From positions 1 through 15,135 of the forward strand of contig JAUVKE010000027.1 of the NCBI GenBank assembly GCA_030592105.1: a stretch of DNA of 15,135 nt, read 5' to 3'. Source of the stretch: Desulfobacteraceae bacterium. GTDB taxonomy: Bacteria > Desulfobacterota > Desulfobacteria > Desulfobacterales > BuS5. Below, piece by piece: positions 5,408 through 13,039 of the stretch. Numbering within the stretch: the first letter of the stretch is position 1; each line of letters starts with the position of its first letter. The notes under the pieces are model-generated. The model was not told the origin of the DNA. It saw only the letters and a program-made list of their open reading frames with translations, and did not search any database. The translations under genes and the position numbers were made by a program.

Positions 5408-6244
5408 ATGCTAATAACTATTGCAAGCGGTAAAGGTGGGACAGGAAAAACTACTGTGGCAACAAATCTTGCCGCATCTTTGGATCGTAATGTTAAACTT
5501 CTCGACTGCGATGTTGAAGAGCCGAATGTACATATTTTTTTAAATCCGGCGATTGTTGACCATGAAAAGATTACGACTATGGTGCCTGAAGTCGATATGG
5601 CATTATGTAATAAATGTGGTGAGTGTGAAGAGATATGCCAGTTTTCCGCCATTACCCTCATAGGCAAAACTGTAATGACATTTCCGGAAATGTGTCATAG
5701 CTGTAAAGGTTGCGTTATGGTATGCCCGGTGGGGGCTGTAAAAGAATCATCAAGAGAACTTGGGGAGATAATAAAGGGGAGTTACGACCAGATCGATCTT
5801 TTTTTTGGAAGGTTACGTGTGGGCGAGGCCATGTCACCCCCGTTGATTGAAAAGGTAAAAGAAAATATCGATAAGGAATCGATAAATATTATAGATGCGC
5901 CACCAGGCACATCGTGTCCCGTCATAGCCGCGCTTAAAGGCGCAGATTTTGTTCTTCTTGTTACTGAACCGACACCGTTTGGTCTTAACGATCTTGTGCT
6001 GGCGGTTGAAGCTGTCCGAACCATGGGGATAGATTGTGGAATCGTCATTAACAGGTGCGATACCGGAGACGACAGGACTAAAAAATATGCAGAGCAGGAA
6101 GGTATTCCGGTTCTGATGGAGATACCTGACAAACGCGAAATAGCCGAGGCGTATTCAAAAGGTATTATGATGATAGACGCGTTTCCTGATATGAAGGAGG
6201 CGTTTAGAACATTGTATTCAAAAATAGAAAAATTAATAATTTAA
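5408..6244 (+). CDS. MinD/Mrp-type P-loop ATPase with two [4Fe-4S] ferredoxin motifs (1)
   Basis: A 278-aa SIMIBI-class ATPase. The deviant Walker A motif GKGGTGKTT is at residues 8-16, LLDCDVEEPN gives switch I, and IIDAPPGTSCP gives switch II. A bacterial ferredoxin domain is inserted at about 60-112, with two C-x2-C-x2-C-x3-C sets (Cys67, 70, 73, 77 and Cys96, 99, 102, 106). This architecture is that of the paired ATPases in Desulfovibrio ORP loci and of Mrp/NBP35-related proteins in anaerobes. Those are tied to metal-cluster assembly or, for ORP, to a complex involved in cell division positioning. SD AAGGAAAGAG precedes the ATG. It is paralogous to the next gene. The cytoplasmic cluster-delivery role is inferred. 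Confidence 0.9.
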   Translation: MLITIASGKGGTGKTTVATNLAASLDRNVKLLDCDVEEPNVHIFLNPAIVDHEKITTMVPEVDMALCNKCGECEEICQFSAITLIGKTVMTFPEMCHSCKGCVMVCPVGAVKESSRELGEIIKGSYDQIDLFFGRLRVGEAMSPPLIEKVKENIDKESINIIDAPPGTSCPVIAALKGADFVLLVTEPTPFGLNDLVLAVEAVRTMGIDCGIVINRCDTGDDRTKKYAEQEGIPVLMEIPDKREIAEAYSKGIMMIDAFPDMKEAFRTLYSKIEKLII

Positions 6245-6321
6245 AAATTTTCGGGTAATTAATTTTTTCAAAAATAAATTCGGTTGGAATGAGTTATAAC
6301 CCGGAAGGAAATTTGAGAGCT

Positions 6322-7188
6322 ATGAAGGAACTGGTCATTATAAGCGGCAAGGGCGGCACCGGCAAAACAAGCATCGTTGCTTCTTTTGCATTTCTTGCAG
6401 AAAATAAAACATTGGTTGATGCGGACGTAGATGCAGCAGATCTTTTTCTTGTAATCTCGGGTTCAAAAAGAAAAACAGAGGATTTCAAAGGAGGGCATAT
6501 AGCTCAGATAGATCCTGAGAAATGTACCGGTTGCGGTGAATGCACGGAACGTTGCCAGTTTAATGCTATAAGTGACGATTTTGTTGTAAACGAAATAGAT
6601 TGTGAAGGATGTAGTGTTTGTGTACATTTTTGCCCGGCTGATGCAATAAATTTTCCGCAGAGAACATGCGGCCAATGGTATGTGTCTGATACGCAGTACG
6701 GTACAATGCTGCATGCCAGATTAGGCATAGCAGAGGAAAATTCCGGCCTGCTTGTCAGCCTGTTGAGAAAAGAGGCCAAAGAAATATCTGAAAAACAGGG
6801 AGTCGAAAATATCATCATTGACGGCCCTCCTGGTATAGGCTGTCCGGTTATTGCATCCATAACCGGTGCGGATGTTGTTTTGATTGTCACGGAACCGACC
6901 TTGTCAGGCATTCATGATATGAAACGGGTTAAGGAACTTGCCGATTTTATGAAGATCCCTTCAATGGTATGTGTTAATAAATATGATATAAATTTGGACA
7001 TGACCTCACGGATCGAATCCTTTGCAAAAGAAAGCGGGATGAAGTCGGCTGGGAGAATTCCTTATGACAGGGACGTTACTTCAGCCATGGTTGCTCAAAA
7101 AAGTCTGGTTGAATTTTCCCAGGGAAAGGGTGCGGAAGCGATGCGTGAGGTTTGGGGAGAGGTTAGTACCTTTCTTTCAGACCTTTAG
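6322..7188 (+). CDS. MinD/Mrp-type P-loop ATPase with two [4Fe-4S] ferredoxin motifs (2)
   Basis: A 288-aa paralogue of the preceding gene product. It has Walker A SGKGGTGKTS (8-17), LVDADVDAAD as switch I, a ferredoxin insert with Cys68, 71, 74, 78 and Cys94, 97, 100, 104, and IIIDGPPGIGCP as switch II. The region after the ferredoxin (CGQWYVSDT) differs from the first copy, so the two probably form a heterodimeric pair rather than being redundant. I start at ATG 6322, where MKELVIISGKGG begins as in relatives; an in-frame ATG at 6289 would add 11 residues. The gap to the upstream gene is 77 bases. Both copies have all eight cluster cysteines and an intact P-loop, so both should be active. 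Confidence 0.9.
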   Translation: MKELVIISGKGGTGKTSIVASFAFLAENKTLVDADVDAADLFLVISGSKRKTEDFKGGHIAQIDPEKCTGCGECTERCQFNAISDDFVVNEIDCEGCSVCVHFCPADAINFPQRTCGQWYVSDTQYGTMLHARLGIAEENSGLLVSLLRKEAKEISEKQGVENIIIDGPPGIGCPVIASITGADVVLIVTEPTLSGIHDMKRVKELADFMKIPSMVCVNKYDINLDMTSRIESFAKESGMKSAGRIPYDRDVTSAMVAQKSLVEFSQGKGAEAMREVWGEVSTFLSDL

Positions 7189-7289
7189 CCATTAAGAAAA
7201 ATACAGTTCTGTTATACATTTGGGATCCGGGATTCCGCCATAGATTCCACATAAATACAATATATAATTTTACAGGGAGGATAAAAAAA

Positions 7290-7622
7290 ATGAAGTTTGC
7301 AATACCTTTAGCAGAAGGCAAACTGACCGCTCATTTTGGTCATTGCGAAGAATTTGCGATTATAGATGTTGATGGAGATAATATTAAAACCAAGGAAATT
7401 CTTGTCCCTCCACGGCATGAGCCAGGCGTTCTTCCAAGGTGGCTCCACGACCTTGGAGCAAACGTAATTATAGCTGGCGGCATGGGACAAAAAGCGCAAA
7501 GTCTTTTTTCCGAGCAGGGTATAACCGTAGTAGTCGGAGCACCGTCAGAAGAACCAGAAGCACTGATTAAAAGCTATCTGAATAACGCATTAATTAGTGG
7601 TGACAATCTTTGCGATCATTAA
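7290..7622 (+). CDS. NifX/MTH1175-like (DIMC domain) protein, HFGHC type
   Basis: A 110-aa DIMC-fold protein of a second sequence type. The DPRFGR motif is replaced by AHFGHCEEF (HFGHC at 15-19) and the conserved turn is GGMGQKA instead of GNCGP. It resembles the protein encoded at 8393-8785 more than the DPRFGR group. His15, His18 and Cys19 could bind metal; the C-terminus ends CDH, adding further potential ligands. SD AGGGAGG lies directly before the ATG. It is the last gene of the rightward arm after the two ATPases, consistent with a client or scaffold of those ATPases (inference by analogy with ORP). Confidence 0.88.
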   Translation: MKFAIPLAEGKLTAHFGHCEEFAIIDVDGDNIKTKEILVPPRHEPGVLPRWLHDLGANVIIAGGMGQKAQSLFSEQGITVVVGAPSEEPEALIKSYLNNALISGDNLCDH

Positions 7623-7874
7623 TAGAAAATAGAGACGTTCATAAATAATTAACTAAAGCGGCAAAGCCGCAGTTGTCAGTTATCAGTTGTCAGCAATAGA
7701 GGTTAGGAACAAGATTCAGAAAAAGATTTTGCCAGGTCTCTGCAATATTCAAAAGGTTCTTGTGGAGAATTAAGAATACAAATTTATATTGATATGCTTT
7801 TACTGATAACTGATATCATATAACGACTTTCTTGTTTTTTGTGACAGAAAAATAGGATAAGGTACTAATATAAT

Positions 7875-8009
7875 ATGGCTGGCTCGATGGTGTGTGACAG
7901 TGCATGCAAAGGATATAGATGTTCAAATAATAAATTTCATATGGCCAGAAGGAAGAAGGAGTATTATAATACGCAGGCGGCCGATAACGCAGTGAAATCA
8001 TTTATATGA
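7875..8009 (+). CDS. Possible small Cys-rich protein (44 aa)
   Basis: An open frame of 44 codons from ATG 7875 to TGA 8007-8009. The product starts MAGSMVCDSACKGYRCS, followed by a basic helical stretch (ARRKKEYY) and TQAADNAVKSFI. The C-x3-C-x4-C cluster plus an amphipathic, charged remainder looks more like a protein than random AT-rich DNA. Against it: the upstream SD is weak (AAGG about 14 bases away), I do not recognise a family, and its 3' half coincides with an inverted repeat. It could be a small metal-binding partner of the NifX-like proteins, or a chance frame. Confidence 0.35.
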   Translation: MAGSMVCDSACKGYRCSNNKFHMARRKKEYYNTQAADNAVKSFI

Positions 8010-8018
8010 ACATCTATA
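7914..8018. repeat. Short element with 27-bp imperfect terminal inverted repeats
   Basis: Arms 7914-7940 and 7992-8018 are complementary at 22 of 27 positions, the outer 12 perfectly (TATAGATGTTCA / TGAACATCTATA). The 12-mer TGAACATCTATA also occurs at 710-721. In both places it lies 12-20 bases beyond the 3' end of a leftward gene. It may be a MITE-like element or a bidirectional 3'-end structure. Confidence 0.4.
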
Positions 8019-8030
8019 ACATGCGCCATA

Positions 8031-8390
8031 TTACCAATGGCCCTCAACATTTGCTTTGTCTGAAATGTTTAATTCTCCATCCGTAAAAGACTTTACAGCT
8101 TCTCTGATGGTGCCGGTTGCATCATTAACCACTTTTATTTTGACTGACTCAAGAGTTTTAAAGGCGTTGGGGCCGCAATATCCTGTTAAAAGAGCCTGGA
8201 CCCCCTTGTCACTTATCATTTTGGCCGACTGAATTCCCGCCCCTTTCAAAGCATTAACGTTTTCAGCATTATCCACCACCTCAAAATCTAAGGTTTCCGT
8301 ATCGATCACGAGGAAGTAGGCTGCCCTGCCAAAACGGGGATCAACTTCTGCGTCAAGATCTGTACCTTTGGATGTAACAGCTATTTTCAT
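8031..8390 (-). CDS. NifX/MTH1175-like (DIMC domain) protein, DPRFGR type
   Basis: A 119-aa DIMC-fold protein with DPRFGR at 17-22, a GYCGPNAF turn and the ANVEGHW tail, close to the protein encoded at 224-586. I start at ATG 8390 (MKIAVTS); an upstream in-frame start would add only an Arg/Trp run read out of frame from the Gly codons of the previous gene. The start follows the stop of the preceding gene by two bases, and the likely SD (GGAGG) is supplied by that gene's poly-Gly codons, so the two are translationally coupled. The pairing of one DPRFGR and one HFGHC type protein in a single transcript suggests a heteromeric complex (inference). Confidence 0.9.
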   Translation of the reverse strand: MKIAVTSKGTDLDAEVDPRFGRAAYFLVIDTETLDFEVVDNAENVNALKGAGIQSAKMISDKGVQALLTGYCGPNAFKTLESVKIKVVNDATGTIREAVKSFTDGELNISDKANVEGHW

Positions 8391-8392
8391 TA

Positions 8393-8785
8393 TTAAATCC
8401 CGCCTCCGCCGCCACCACCGCCGCAAACCTGATCTTCAGCGATTTTTTGTAGTTTTCCTGCTATTAAATCTTCCACAACAGGTTTTATATCGTGTCTCTC
8501 TCCATCATAATATACCTCAATCCCCACTTGCCCGAAACCCATAAGGGGACGCATTCCTATTCCTCCAACGACAAGGGCATTGACTTTGTTGTCAGCCAAA
8601 AGATTAACCGGCACCATGCATCCACCCTGAACATGCTCCTTATTGGGAAGAATCGAAATAGTTTTAATATTTCCCTCTTCCACATCGATCAGAGTAAAAA
8701 CATCACAATGGCCAAAATGTCCTGCTCTTTGTCCATCTATACCCCCATTTTCCATGGATGGAACTGCTATTCTTCCATTTTTCAT
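8393..8785 (-). CDS. NifX/MTH1175-like protein, HFGHC type, poly-Gly tail
   Basis: A 130-aa DIMC-fold protein. HFGHC is at residues 23-27, with GGCMVPVNLL and GGIGMRPL in place of the GNCGP region. The C-terminus ends with one Cys followed by eight Gly and Ile, an unusual flexible tail whose Cys may bind or deliver metal. I start at ATG 8785, ten bases after AAAGGA; a GTG at 8791 would add two residues. It is translated just ahead of the 8031-8390 gene with a two-base gap. The nearest relative in the window is the 7290-7622 product. Confidence 0.88.
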   Translation of the reverse strand: MKNGRIAVPSMENGGIDGQRAGHFGHCDVFTLIDVEEGNIKTISILPNKEHVQGGCMVPVNLLADNKVNALVVGGIGMRPLMGFGQVGIEVYYDGERHDIKPVVEDLIAGKLQKIAEDQVCGGGGGGGGI

Positions 8786-8955
8786 TTTCACAAAATCCTT
8801 TATTTAATTATATTTAAGTTTAATAATCGTTTATATTTCAATATGTTAGCGAAAGTTCATAATTAAGGAAATTTTTTCGCTTCCGCTTCTAATAATATTT
8901 TTATCATATTGATTCTCCAGAGTTCATTAAAAATTAATTTTTAAAAAGCCATATT

Positions 8956-9480
8956 TCAATATTTTGAATCGGCATATTCAACCCATCCCCCTGCTTTGAC
9001 AAGCGTGCGGTTAAAGGCGGATATTGAAAAAGATATTTTTTTTTTATCTTTGCCTGTTTTTATTATGAAAATATTTTTTTCAAGATCAGTTTCAATAGAT
9101 GTTTCGCTCTCCGAAAATTGTTTAAAAAGCCCGTCAATTGTTTTCGAAGAGAGTTCAACCGCCATCATGCCGCAGTTAAACATGTTCTGTTTAAAAATTC
9201 TGGCAAAACTCTCACCTATTACCATATTAATGCCGTTTACTTCCAAAGCCCAGGGAGCATGTTCCCTTGATGAGCCGCATCCGAAATTTGTCCTTGTTAT
9301 GATAATACTTTTGTCATTAATATCCGAAATATGGGAAAAATTGTCCAGGACAAGACTCTCAAGGAGGTGTGGTTTAAGGGTGGTCTTGTCGATTTCCGTT
9401 AGATATTCCGCTGGAATAATTTCATCTGTGTTGATATCTGATCTGTCAAGGAAAAGAACTTTTCCGTTAAAATTTTTCAT
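8956..9480 (-). CDS. leuD: 3-isopropylmalate dehydratase-type small subunit (aconitase family)
   Basis: A 174-aa small (swivel) subunit of a two-subunit aconitase-family hydro-lyase, of the short archaeal/clostridial type. NTDEIIPAEYL lies at about 17-27 and the family signature GCGSSREHAPWAL at 67-79. It pairs with the large subunit encoded 38 bases upstream on the same strand. The likely reaction is isomerisation of 2- and 3-isopropylmalate in leucine synthesis. However, the specificity loop after the first strand reads YLTE (26-29), neither the YLRT of homoaconitases nor the YLVY of the archaeal isopropylmalate enzyme as I recall them, and no other leucine gene is present. A related hydro-lyase activity is possible, so the gene symbol is tentative. 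The SD is weak. Confidence 0.8.
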   Translation of the reverse strand: MKNFNGKVLFLDRSDINTDEIIPAEYLTEIDKTTLKPHLLESLVLDNFSHISDINDKSIIITRTNFGCGSSREHAPWALEVNGINMVIGESFARIFKQNMFNCGMMAVELSSKTIDGLFKQFSESETSIETDLEKNIFIIKTGKDKKKISFSISAFNRTLVKAGGWVEYADSKY

Positions 9481-9518
9481 GGGTTGGTCTCTTTGAGTTT
9501 ACAGTTTTTATGGAAGAA

Positions 9519-10790
9519 TTAATTTTGAGTAATATGTCCTGCTATTGCTGTTGCGGCTGCCGTGGCCGGACTTGCAAGGTGTACCATCCCGCCTTTTCCC
9601 ATGCGGCCGTTGAAATTTCTGTTTGTTGTTGATACACATATTTCACCTTTGGCCAGCACACCGTTACTCATGCCGAGGCAGGCTCCGCATGTGGGATTTG
9701 TTATACAGACGCCAGCCTCCATGAATGTTTTGATTATTCCTTCTTCCAGGGCATCCATGTAAACTTTAGGTGTTGCAGGTGAGACAATGCAGCGGAGATG
9801 GTCTGCGATTTTTTTCCCCTTTATTATTTCCGCAGCTGCGCGGAGGTCCTCCAGCCTGCCGTTGGTACATGAGCCGATATAGACCTGATCTACTTTGATC
9901 CCGTTTAATTCCTTTACATTTTTTACATGATCGGGCTTGTACCCGAAGGTTATCTGGGGTTCAAGGGAGCTCACATTATGTTCAATGATCTTTTCATATT
10001 CTGCACCGGGATCGGGTGTAAATTTTTGAAATGCCTGGAGGGCATCCTGTTTTGACGGGTACTCATCCTTTATAAAATCCCATAGATAATCGACTGTTTT
10101 TGCATCAGGGGAGCATATGCCGCAGGTGCTGCCGGCTTCAACAGCCATGTTGCACAGGGTCATCCGGGCATCCATACTCATTTCATCAACAACGGGCCCT
10201 ATAAATTCTATTACTCTGTCTGTTGCTCCGTTTACCCCGATTTTACCGATTATGGAAAGGATAACGTCCTTGGCACAGACCCCCTCCATGAGCTTGCCGG
10301 TTATATTTATTTTAATGGTAACAGGGTAATGAAAAGCACAAACACCTTTTAAAATTCCCACTTCAAGGTCTGTGGTCCCTACACCGGCTGCAAATGCTCC
10401 AAAGGCTCCATGGGTACAGGTATGGGAATCCCCCATGATTATTGTGTATCCTGGCCGGGCAAAACCTTTTTCAGGAAAAATTGCATGGCATATACCATTT
10501 TGCCCTATATCAAAAAAATCTTTGATTCCATGTTTTCTTGCCCAGTCCCTTAAAATTTTCCCCTGGAGAGCGGTCTTTGAATCCTTTGCAGGTGAAACAT
10601 GATCTATAACAGCCTTGATTCTGGAAGGATCAAAGACCCTGTCCTTTTGTCTGACAACAAGGTCCATTATTGCCCCGGGAGTTGTAATTTCATGACAAAA
10701 TACAGCGTCTATACGTATAACATGAATATCATCTGAAGGATTATCAACAAAATGTGAATCAAATATTTTTTCAGCAATTGTTTTATTCAT
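9519..10790 (-). CDS. leuC: 3-isopropylmalate dehydratase-type large subunit (aconitase family)
   Basis: A 423-aa large subunit, the usual size for the short LeuC/HacA type. It carries the [4Fe-4S] ligands Cys308 (in IGSCTNGR), Cys368 and Cys371 (in NPTCGACLG), plus the family motifs MGDSHTCTHGAFGAFAAGVG (119-138) and TTNRNFNGRMG (388-398). The start is firm: AGGAG is 6 bases before the ATG. It is co-directional with the small subunit gene. The subgroup includes isopropylmalate, homoaconitate and dimethylmalate enzymes, and sequence inspection does not settle the substrate; the leucine pathway is the default. An inverted repeat at 10870-10891 lies about 80 bases upstream and could be a regulatory site. 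Confidence 0.85.
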   Translation of the reverse strand: MNKTIAEKIFDSHFVDNPSDDIHVIRIDAVFCHEITTPGAIMDLVVRQKDRVFDPSRIKAVIDHVSPAKDSKTALQGKILRDWARKHGIKDFFDIGQNGICHAIFPEKGFARPGYTIIMGDSHTCTHGAFGAFAAGVGTTDLEVGILKGVCAFHYPVTIKINITGKLMEGVCAKDVILSIIGKIGVNGATDRVIEFIGPVVDEMSMDARMTLCNMAVEAGSTCGICSPDAKTVDYLWDFIKDEYPSKQDALQAFQKFTPDPGAEYEKIIEHNVSSLEPQITFGYKPDHVKNVKELNGIKVDQVYIGSCTNGRLEDLRAAAEIIKGKKIADHLRCIVSPATPKVYMDALEEGIIKTFMEAGVCITNPTCGACLGMSNGVLAKGEICVSTTNRNFNGRMGKGGMVHLASPATAAATAIAGHITQN

Positions 10791-10869
10791 AAAATCTCCT
10801 GTGGAACAATTTAAGCGGAGGTAAGTATATCACAAAAAGGAATAAATTACGCATTTTTAATAAATTTAA

Positions 10870-10891
10870 ATAGTAACTATTCAGTTGCTAT
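10870..10891 (-). promoter_or_regulatory. Inverted repeat upstream of leuC
   Basis: ATAGTAAC (10870-10877) and GTTGCTAT (10884-10891) are complementary apart from one G-T position, around 6 bases. It is a possible operator 80 bases before the start at 10790, but I could not place a convincing -35/-10 pair relative to it. Confidence 0.25.
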
Positions 10892-10899
10892 ATCACTAA

Positions 10900-10998
10900 C
10901 CGTAGGGGCAATCCCTTGTGGTTGCCCCATTGTTGATGATTGTTCCACGTTTCGGGTATCCACCATGTGCCGGGCACCCACAAGGGATGCCCCTACGG
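10900..10998. repeat. MITE/REP-like palindromic element
   Basis: Arms 10900-10928 and 10972-10998 are near-perfect reverse complements (CCGTAGGGGCA-TCCCTTGTGG-TGCCC), differing by an indel and one or two substitutions, with a 43-base interior. The GTAGGGGC...GCCCCTAC outer ends are typical of a widespread kind of non-coding palindromic element. It is GC-rich against its surroundings. It sits just past the lepA stop and may serve as its 3' end structure, although no T-run follows. Confidence 0.65.
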
Positions 10999-11037
10999 AG
11001 TCAATGATTCCATGAAAATGATTGGTTACTTTAAATA

Positions 11038-12834
11038 TTATTCATTTTCAGTTTTTAAAACAGCGAGAAATGCCGCCTGGGGCACCATTACCTGGCCCAC
11101 CATCTTCATTCTCTTTTTCCCTTTTTTCTGTTTTTCGAGTAATTTCCTTTTCCTTGAAATATCGCCTCCATAACATTTTGCTGTAACATCTTTTCTAAAA
11201 GCCGAAATCGTTTTACGGGCAATAACTTTTCCTCCGATGGCTCCCTGAATTGCTATTTTAAACATCTGCGTTGGAATACTCTCACGGAGTTTTTCGCAGG
11301 TTTTTCTTGCTCTTGCCTCGGCATTATCCCTGTGAACAAGCTGGGCTAATGCATCAACACGGTCAAAATTTATCAAAAAATCGAGTTTCACAAGGTCAGA
11401 TTTTCTATGATCAAGCATCTCATAATCAAAGGAACCATATCCTTGTGTAATCGATTTGAGTTTGTCATAAAAATCGAATATCACTTCGGCCAGGGGAAGC
11501 TCGAATATCATTTCAAGCCTGTTGCTTGTGAGGTACTGGTAATTTTTGTTAATTCCCCTCCGTTCCATGCAAAGCTTCATGACCGGGCCCATATATCGGT
11601 CAGGAATAATTATTGAAGCTTTTATATAGGGCTCCTCTGTATAATCGATCATTGTGGGGTCAGGATAAAGGGCAGGATTATCAATGATTTTTTTTGAACC
11701 ATCATTTAATACTAACCTGTAGCTGACTGTGGGAGCCGTAATAATAAGAGAAATGCCATATTCCCGTTCAAGTCTCTCTTGAACAACTTCTAAATGAAGA
11801 AGTCCGAGGAAACCGCATCTGAATCCAAAGCCTAAAGCTGCAGAAGAATCTTTTTCGTAAATTAATGAAGCATCGTTTAATTTAAGCTTTTCAAGAGCGT
11901 CAACAAGATCTACGTATTCATCAGAGGAAACAGGATAAATAGATGAAAAAACCACTGGTTTGGCTTCTGTAAATCCCATTACCGGTTTTTCACACGGATT
12001 ATTTGCCAATGTTATGGTATCACCGCATTTGGTGTCACTCACCGTCTTTATTCCCGCAATAATATAGCCCACATCCCCTGCCAAAAGTCCGGGGCGGCTA
12101 ACCCGCTCTATTTCGAAAAAACCGAGTTCCTCAATACTGTAGGCTGCATTATTGGACATGAACCGGATCTTCTCTTTGGGCTTGAGTTCCCCATCAACAA
12201 TTCGTACATGAACTATGGTGCCCCGGAAAGGATCGTAATGGGAATCAAAAATCAGGGCTTTTAAGGGGGCATTTAAATCTCCCTCTGGAGAAGGAAGCTT
12301 TTGCACAATGACCTCAAGAAGAGCATCAATTCCAGTCCCTTCCTTTGCCGATACCAGAACAGCTGTTTCAGGGTCAAGCCCAAGATCTTCTTCAATCTGT
12401 TTTTTTACTCTTTCAATATCACCCGAAGGGAGGTCTATTTTATTGATTACCGGAATTATTTCCAAATTATGTTCCACTGCAAGGTAAAGATTAGCCAGTG
12501 TCTGGGCCTCAACCCCCTGGCTTGCATCTACGAGCAGGAGCGCCCCTTCGCATGAGGCAAGTGCCCGTGAAACTTCATAGGTAAAATCGACATGACCAGG
12601 TGTATCTATGAGATTTAGAGAATAGGTTTGCCCATCTTCGGCTTTATATGAAAGGTGTACTGTCTGGCTTTTTATTGTGATTCCCCGTTCCCGTTCAATA
12701 TCCATATTGTCGAGTATTTGATCCTGAAAATTCCTGTCGGATACGAGCCCGGTTGCCTGGATGAGCCTGTCCGACAGGGTTGATTTGCCATGATCAATGT
12801 GTGCAATTATACTAAAATTTCTTATATTTTTCAT
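11038..12834 (-). CDS. lepA: Elongation factor 4 (LepA), back-translocating GTPase
   Basis: A 598-aa protein, full length for EF4. The GTPase motifs are all present: G1 AHIDHGKS (11-18), the G2 region [11 protein letters not shown] (47-57), G3 DTPGHVDF (77-84), G4 NKID, G5 SAKEG. Beta-barrel and EF-G-like domains follow, and the LepA-specific C-terminus ends with the conserved [19 protein letters not shown] and [19 protein letters not shown]4 binds ribosomes in the cytoplasm, remodelling stalled or mistranslocated complexes and affecting initiation. No strong SD precedes ATG 12834. A consensus-like promoter lies 165-195 bases upstream. It stands alone, without the lepB signal peptidase gene that often follows it in other bacteria. 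Confidence 0.97.
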   Translation of the reverse strand: MKNIRNFSIIAHIDHGKSTLSDRLIQATGLVSDRNFQDQILDNMDIERERGITIKSQTVHLSYKAEDGQTYSLNLIDTPGHVDFTYEVSRALASCEGALLLVDASQGVEAQTLANLYLAVEHNLEIIPVINKIDLPSGDIERVKKQIEEDLGLDPETAVLVSAKEGTGIDALLEVIVQKLPSPEGDLNAPLKALIFDSHYDPFRGTIVHVRIVDGELKPKEKIRFMSNNAAYSIEELGFFEIERVSRPGLLAGDVGYIIAGIKTVSDTKCGDTITLANNPCEKPVMGFTEAKPVVFSSIYPVSSDEYVDLVDALEKLKLNDASLIYEKDSSAALGFGFRCGFLGLLHLEVVQERLEREYGISLIITAPTVSYRLVLNDGSKKIIDNPALYPDPTMIDYTEEPYIKASIIIPDRYMGPVMKLCMERRGINKNYQYLTSNRLEMIFELPLAEVIFDFYDKLKSITQGYGSFDYEMLDHRKSDLVKLDFLINFDRVDALAQLVHRDNAEARARKTCEKLRESIPTQMFKIAIQGAIGGKVIARKTISAFRKDVTAKCYGGDISRKRKLLEKQKKGKKRMKMVGQVMVPQAAFLAVLKTENE

Positions 12835-12997
12835 TGAGCCATCTTATTTTGTTAATCTTAGTTGACAGATTATATTTTACATACTATTGAAAAGTAAAGA
12901 GTAGTTACTTTGGATTATGTCCTTATTTCACCTGTGGGTGCAACGTTTGTACGGATTTATTTAAAAAATTACATTGAAGCGTTGCTTTTTTATGGTA

Positions 12998-13027
12998 ATT
13001 TTATCATTTTAGACTAAATCCTGTCAA
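12998..13027 (-). promoter_or_regulatory. Sigma-70 type promoter for lepA
   Basis: Minus strand TTGACA (13022-13027), 18-base spacer, TAAAAT (12998-13003). It would give a leader of about 155 bases before lepA. It lies just inside the start of the divergent response-regulator gene's upstream region, so the two genes share a roughly 205-base control region. Confidence 0.5.
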
Positions 13028-13039
13028 CAATACGCCAAT

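Larger units (their letters stand above)
7623..8030. other. Convergent intergenic region, 408 bases
   Basis: It lies between the end of the rightward arm and the 3' end of the leftward NifX-like pair. Contents: a GCGGC-AAA-GCCGC hairpin at 7659-7671 flanked by AACT/AGTT, which may help end the rightward transcript; two 9-base direct repeats AGTTGTCAG (7672-7680 and 7686-7694) with a reverse-complement relative near 7803-7814; a possible 44-codon gene (7875-8009); and an inverted repeat (7914-8018). The first 250 bases look like non-coding repeat debris. Confidence 0.5.

Noticed and set aside
5408..7188. Plasmid or chromosome partition (ParA/ParB) locus
   Set aside because: The ATPases have ferredoxin inserts, there is no ParB gene or parS-like site, and the neighbours are metal-cluster proteins.
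7659..7694. CRISPR-like or tandem repeat array
   Set aside because: Only two 9-base direct repeats and one short hairpin occur, without regular spacing or further units.
224..8785. Nitrogen fixation cluster, suggested by the NifX-like proteins
   Set aside because: No nifHDK, nifE, nifN or nifB genes are present. The DIMC fold is common in anaerobes without nitrogenase, and the MinD-type ATPase pair fits ORP-like loci better.
8863..8907. 14-codon leader peptide before the NifX-like pair (minus strand)
   Set aside because: It has an SD-like GGAGA, but nothing in its sequence or downstream structure suggests attenuation, and a frame this short is expected by chance.
12862..12890. Rightward promoter for the response regulator from TTGACA at 12862
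   Set aside because: The only -10-like string, TACTAT, is 14 bases away, too close, and the leader would be long. Left uncalled.
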